A DNA stretch of 5,860 nucleotides from Gammaproteobacteria bacterium. Lineage in GTDB: Bacteria > Pseudomonadota > Gammaproteobacteria > SZUA-152. The translations under genes were made by a program, and so were the position numbers. Location: the NCBI GenBank assembly GCA_003229995.1, contig QIGJ01000333.1, positions 1 through 5,860 on the forward strand, given 5' to 3'. The notes beneath the pieces are model-generated. The model made no database searches. It worked only from the letters and a program-made list of their open reading frames with translations, and was not told the DNA's origin. Within the stretch, counting starts at the first letter, position 1. Each line of letters opens with the position of its first letter. Positions 5,480 to 5,860 of this stretch are shown in pieces.

Positions 5480-5860
5480 GTGGTACAACCACCTTCTCCA
5501 GATACTGCACCACCGCTTGAGCTTATCTGCGGCTATACAGCCCTGTTTTTTTCAATACTGCTTTGTTCAACACCCCTGCATGCCGCCGAAGAAACAAGCA
5601 CAGACTCAACAGAAAAAACAACAGAGCCACGCATCTCTCTGCTGGAACCACTGGACAGCACACGCAACGCTGCCTCGCAACAGATCACCGAATTTGCCAA
5701 TTGGCTGGACAACTTTTTTGGTGATGACCGCATCTACGATGAATCACAAAACAGCAGCCTCAAACTAAACCTGTTGCAAATTAATGAAGAAGGCTATCAA
5801 CCGCGCTTCGAGGCCAACTTCCAAGGTAAACTCACCCTGCCCAATACACAAAAACGGTTG
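5480..5860 (+). CDS. Exported protein of unknown function, N-terminal part (3' end outside window)
   Basis: An open frame of 127 codons runs off the right edge. The upstream in-frame stop is TAG at 5438, and the only usual initiation codon before the signal sequence is GTG at 5480. The translation has a hydrophobic core (about residues 19-30, YTALFFSILLCS) followed by TPLHAAEE, a plausible signal-peptidase I site after Ala35 or Ala36. A Ser/Thr-rich spacer follows, then EFANWLDNFFGDDRIYDESQ (71-90) and alternating stretches such as KLNLLQI and FEANFQGKLTLP that suggest beta strands. I do not recognise a named family. Periplasmic or outer-membrane location is inferred. Oddities are the start: the 14 residues before the hydrophobic core have no Lys or Arg and are proline-rich, and there is no clear Shine-Dalgarno. 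The true start may be non-standard, or the 5' end may have been altered near the neighbouring palindromic element. Confidence 0.65.
   Translation, partial: MVQPPSPDTAPPLELICGYTALFFSILLCSTPLHAAEETSTDSTEKTTEPRISLLEPLDSTRNAASQQITEFANWLDNFFGDDRIYDESQNSSLKLNLLQINEEGYQPRFEANFQGKLTLPNTQKRL

Noticed and set aside
5517..5768. Open frame from TTG at 5517 in the exported-protein region
   Set aside because: The frame beginning at 5480 has the signal peptide and continuous coding character to the window end; this one is low-complexity and ends within it.

Overview
The window looks like a chromosomal segment of a gammaproteobacterium with medium GC, by eye a little over 50%. The lineage is inferred from a close match of PurT to the enterobacterial protein, a DUF3549-type protein that I know mainly from Gammaproteobacteria, and a TusE/DsrC-family protein. 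All genes I can support are on the + strand, and most of the window is tightly packed with coding sequence.

Layout. 1-924 is the 3' part of a sensor histidine kinase gene that continues past the left edge; it is closed by a convincing Rho-independent terminator (951-976). An extended -10 promoter (about 1007-1015) then serves a small gene (1099-1590) for a protein with two predicted membrane helices followed by a single RRM RNA-binding domain. Next comes a DUF3549-type gene of unknown function (1646-2746), whose -10-like element lies so close to the ATG that a leaderless mRNA is plausible. It is followed after 29 bases by purT (2776-3990), the formate-dependent GAR transformylase of purine synthesis, and 22 bases later by a membrane-anchored protein with a C-terminal J domain (4013-4753). 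A possible promoter and a 5' UTR hairpin precede a 110-residue TusE/DsrC-family sulfur-carrier protein (4873-5205), which keeps the penultimate cysteine but has Asn at the second DsrC cysteine position. Ten bases after its stop codon lies a 166-bp, almost complete inverted repeat (5216-5381), probably a non-autonomous palindromic repeat element that may also act as a terminator or RNA-stabilising hairpin. The window ends inside a gene for an exported protein of unknown function, probably starting with GTG at 5480.

How the genes fit together. No single pathway links them. The DUF3549 gene, purT and the J-domain gene are close enough to be co-transcribed. The kinase, the RRM gene and the tusE-like gene look like separate transcription units. 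I see no CRISPR array, defence system, transposase, integrase, tRNA or rRNA. The two least ordinary items are the membrane-tethered RRM protein and the long palindromic element behind tusE.
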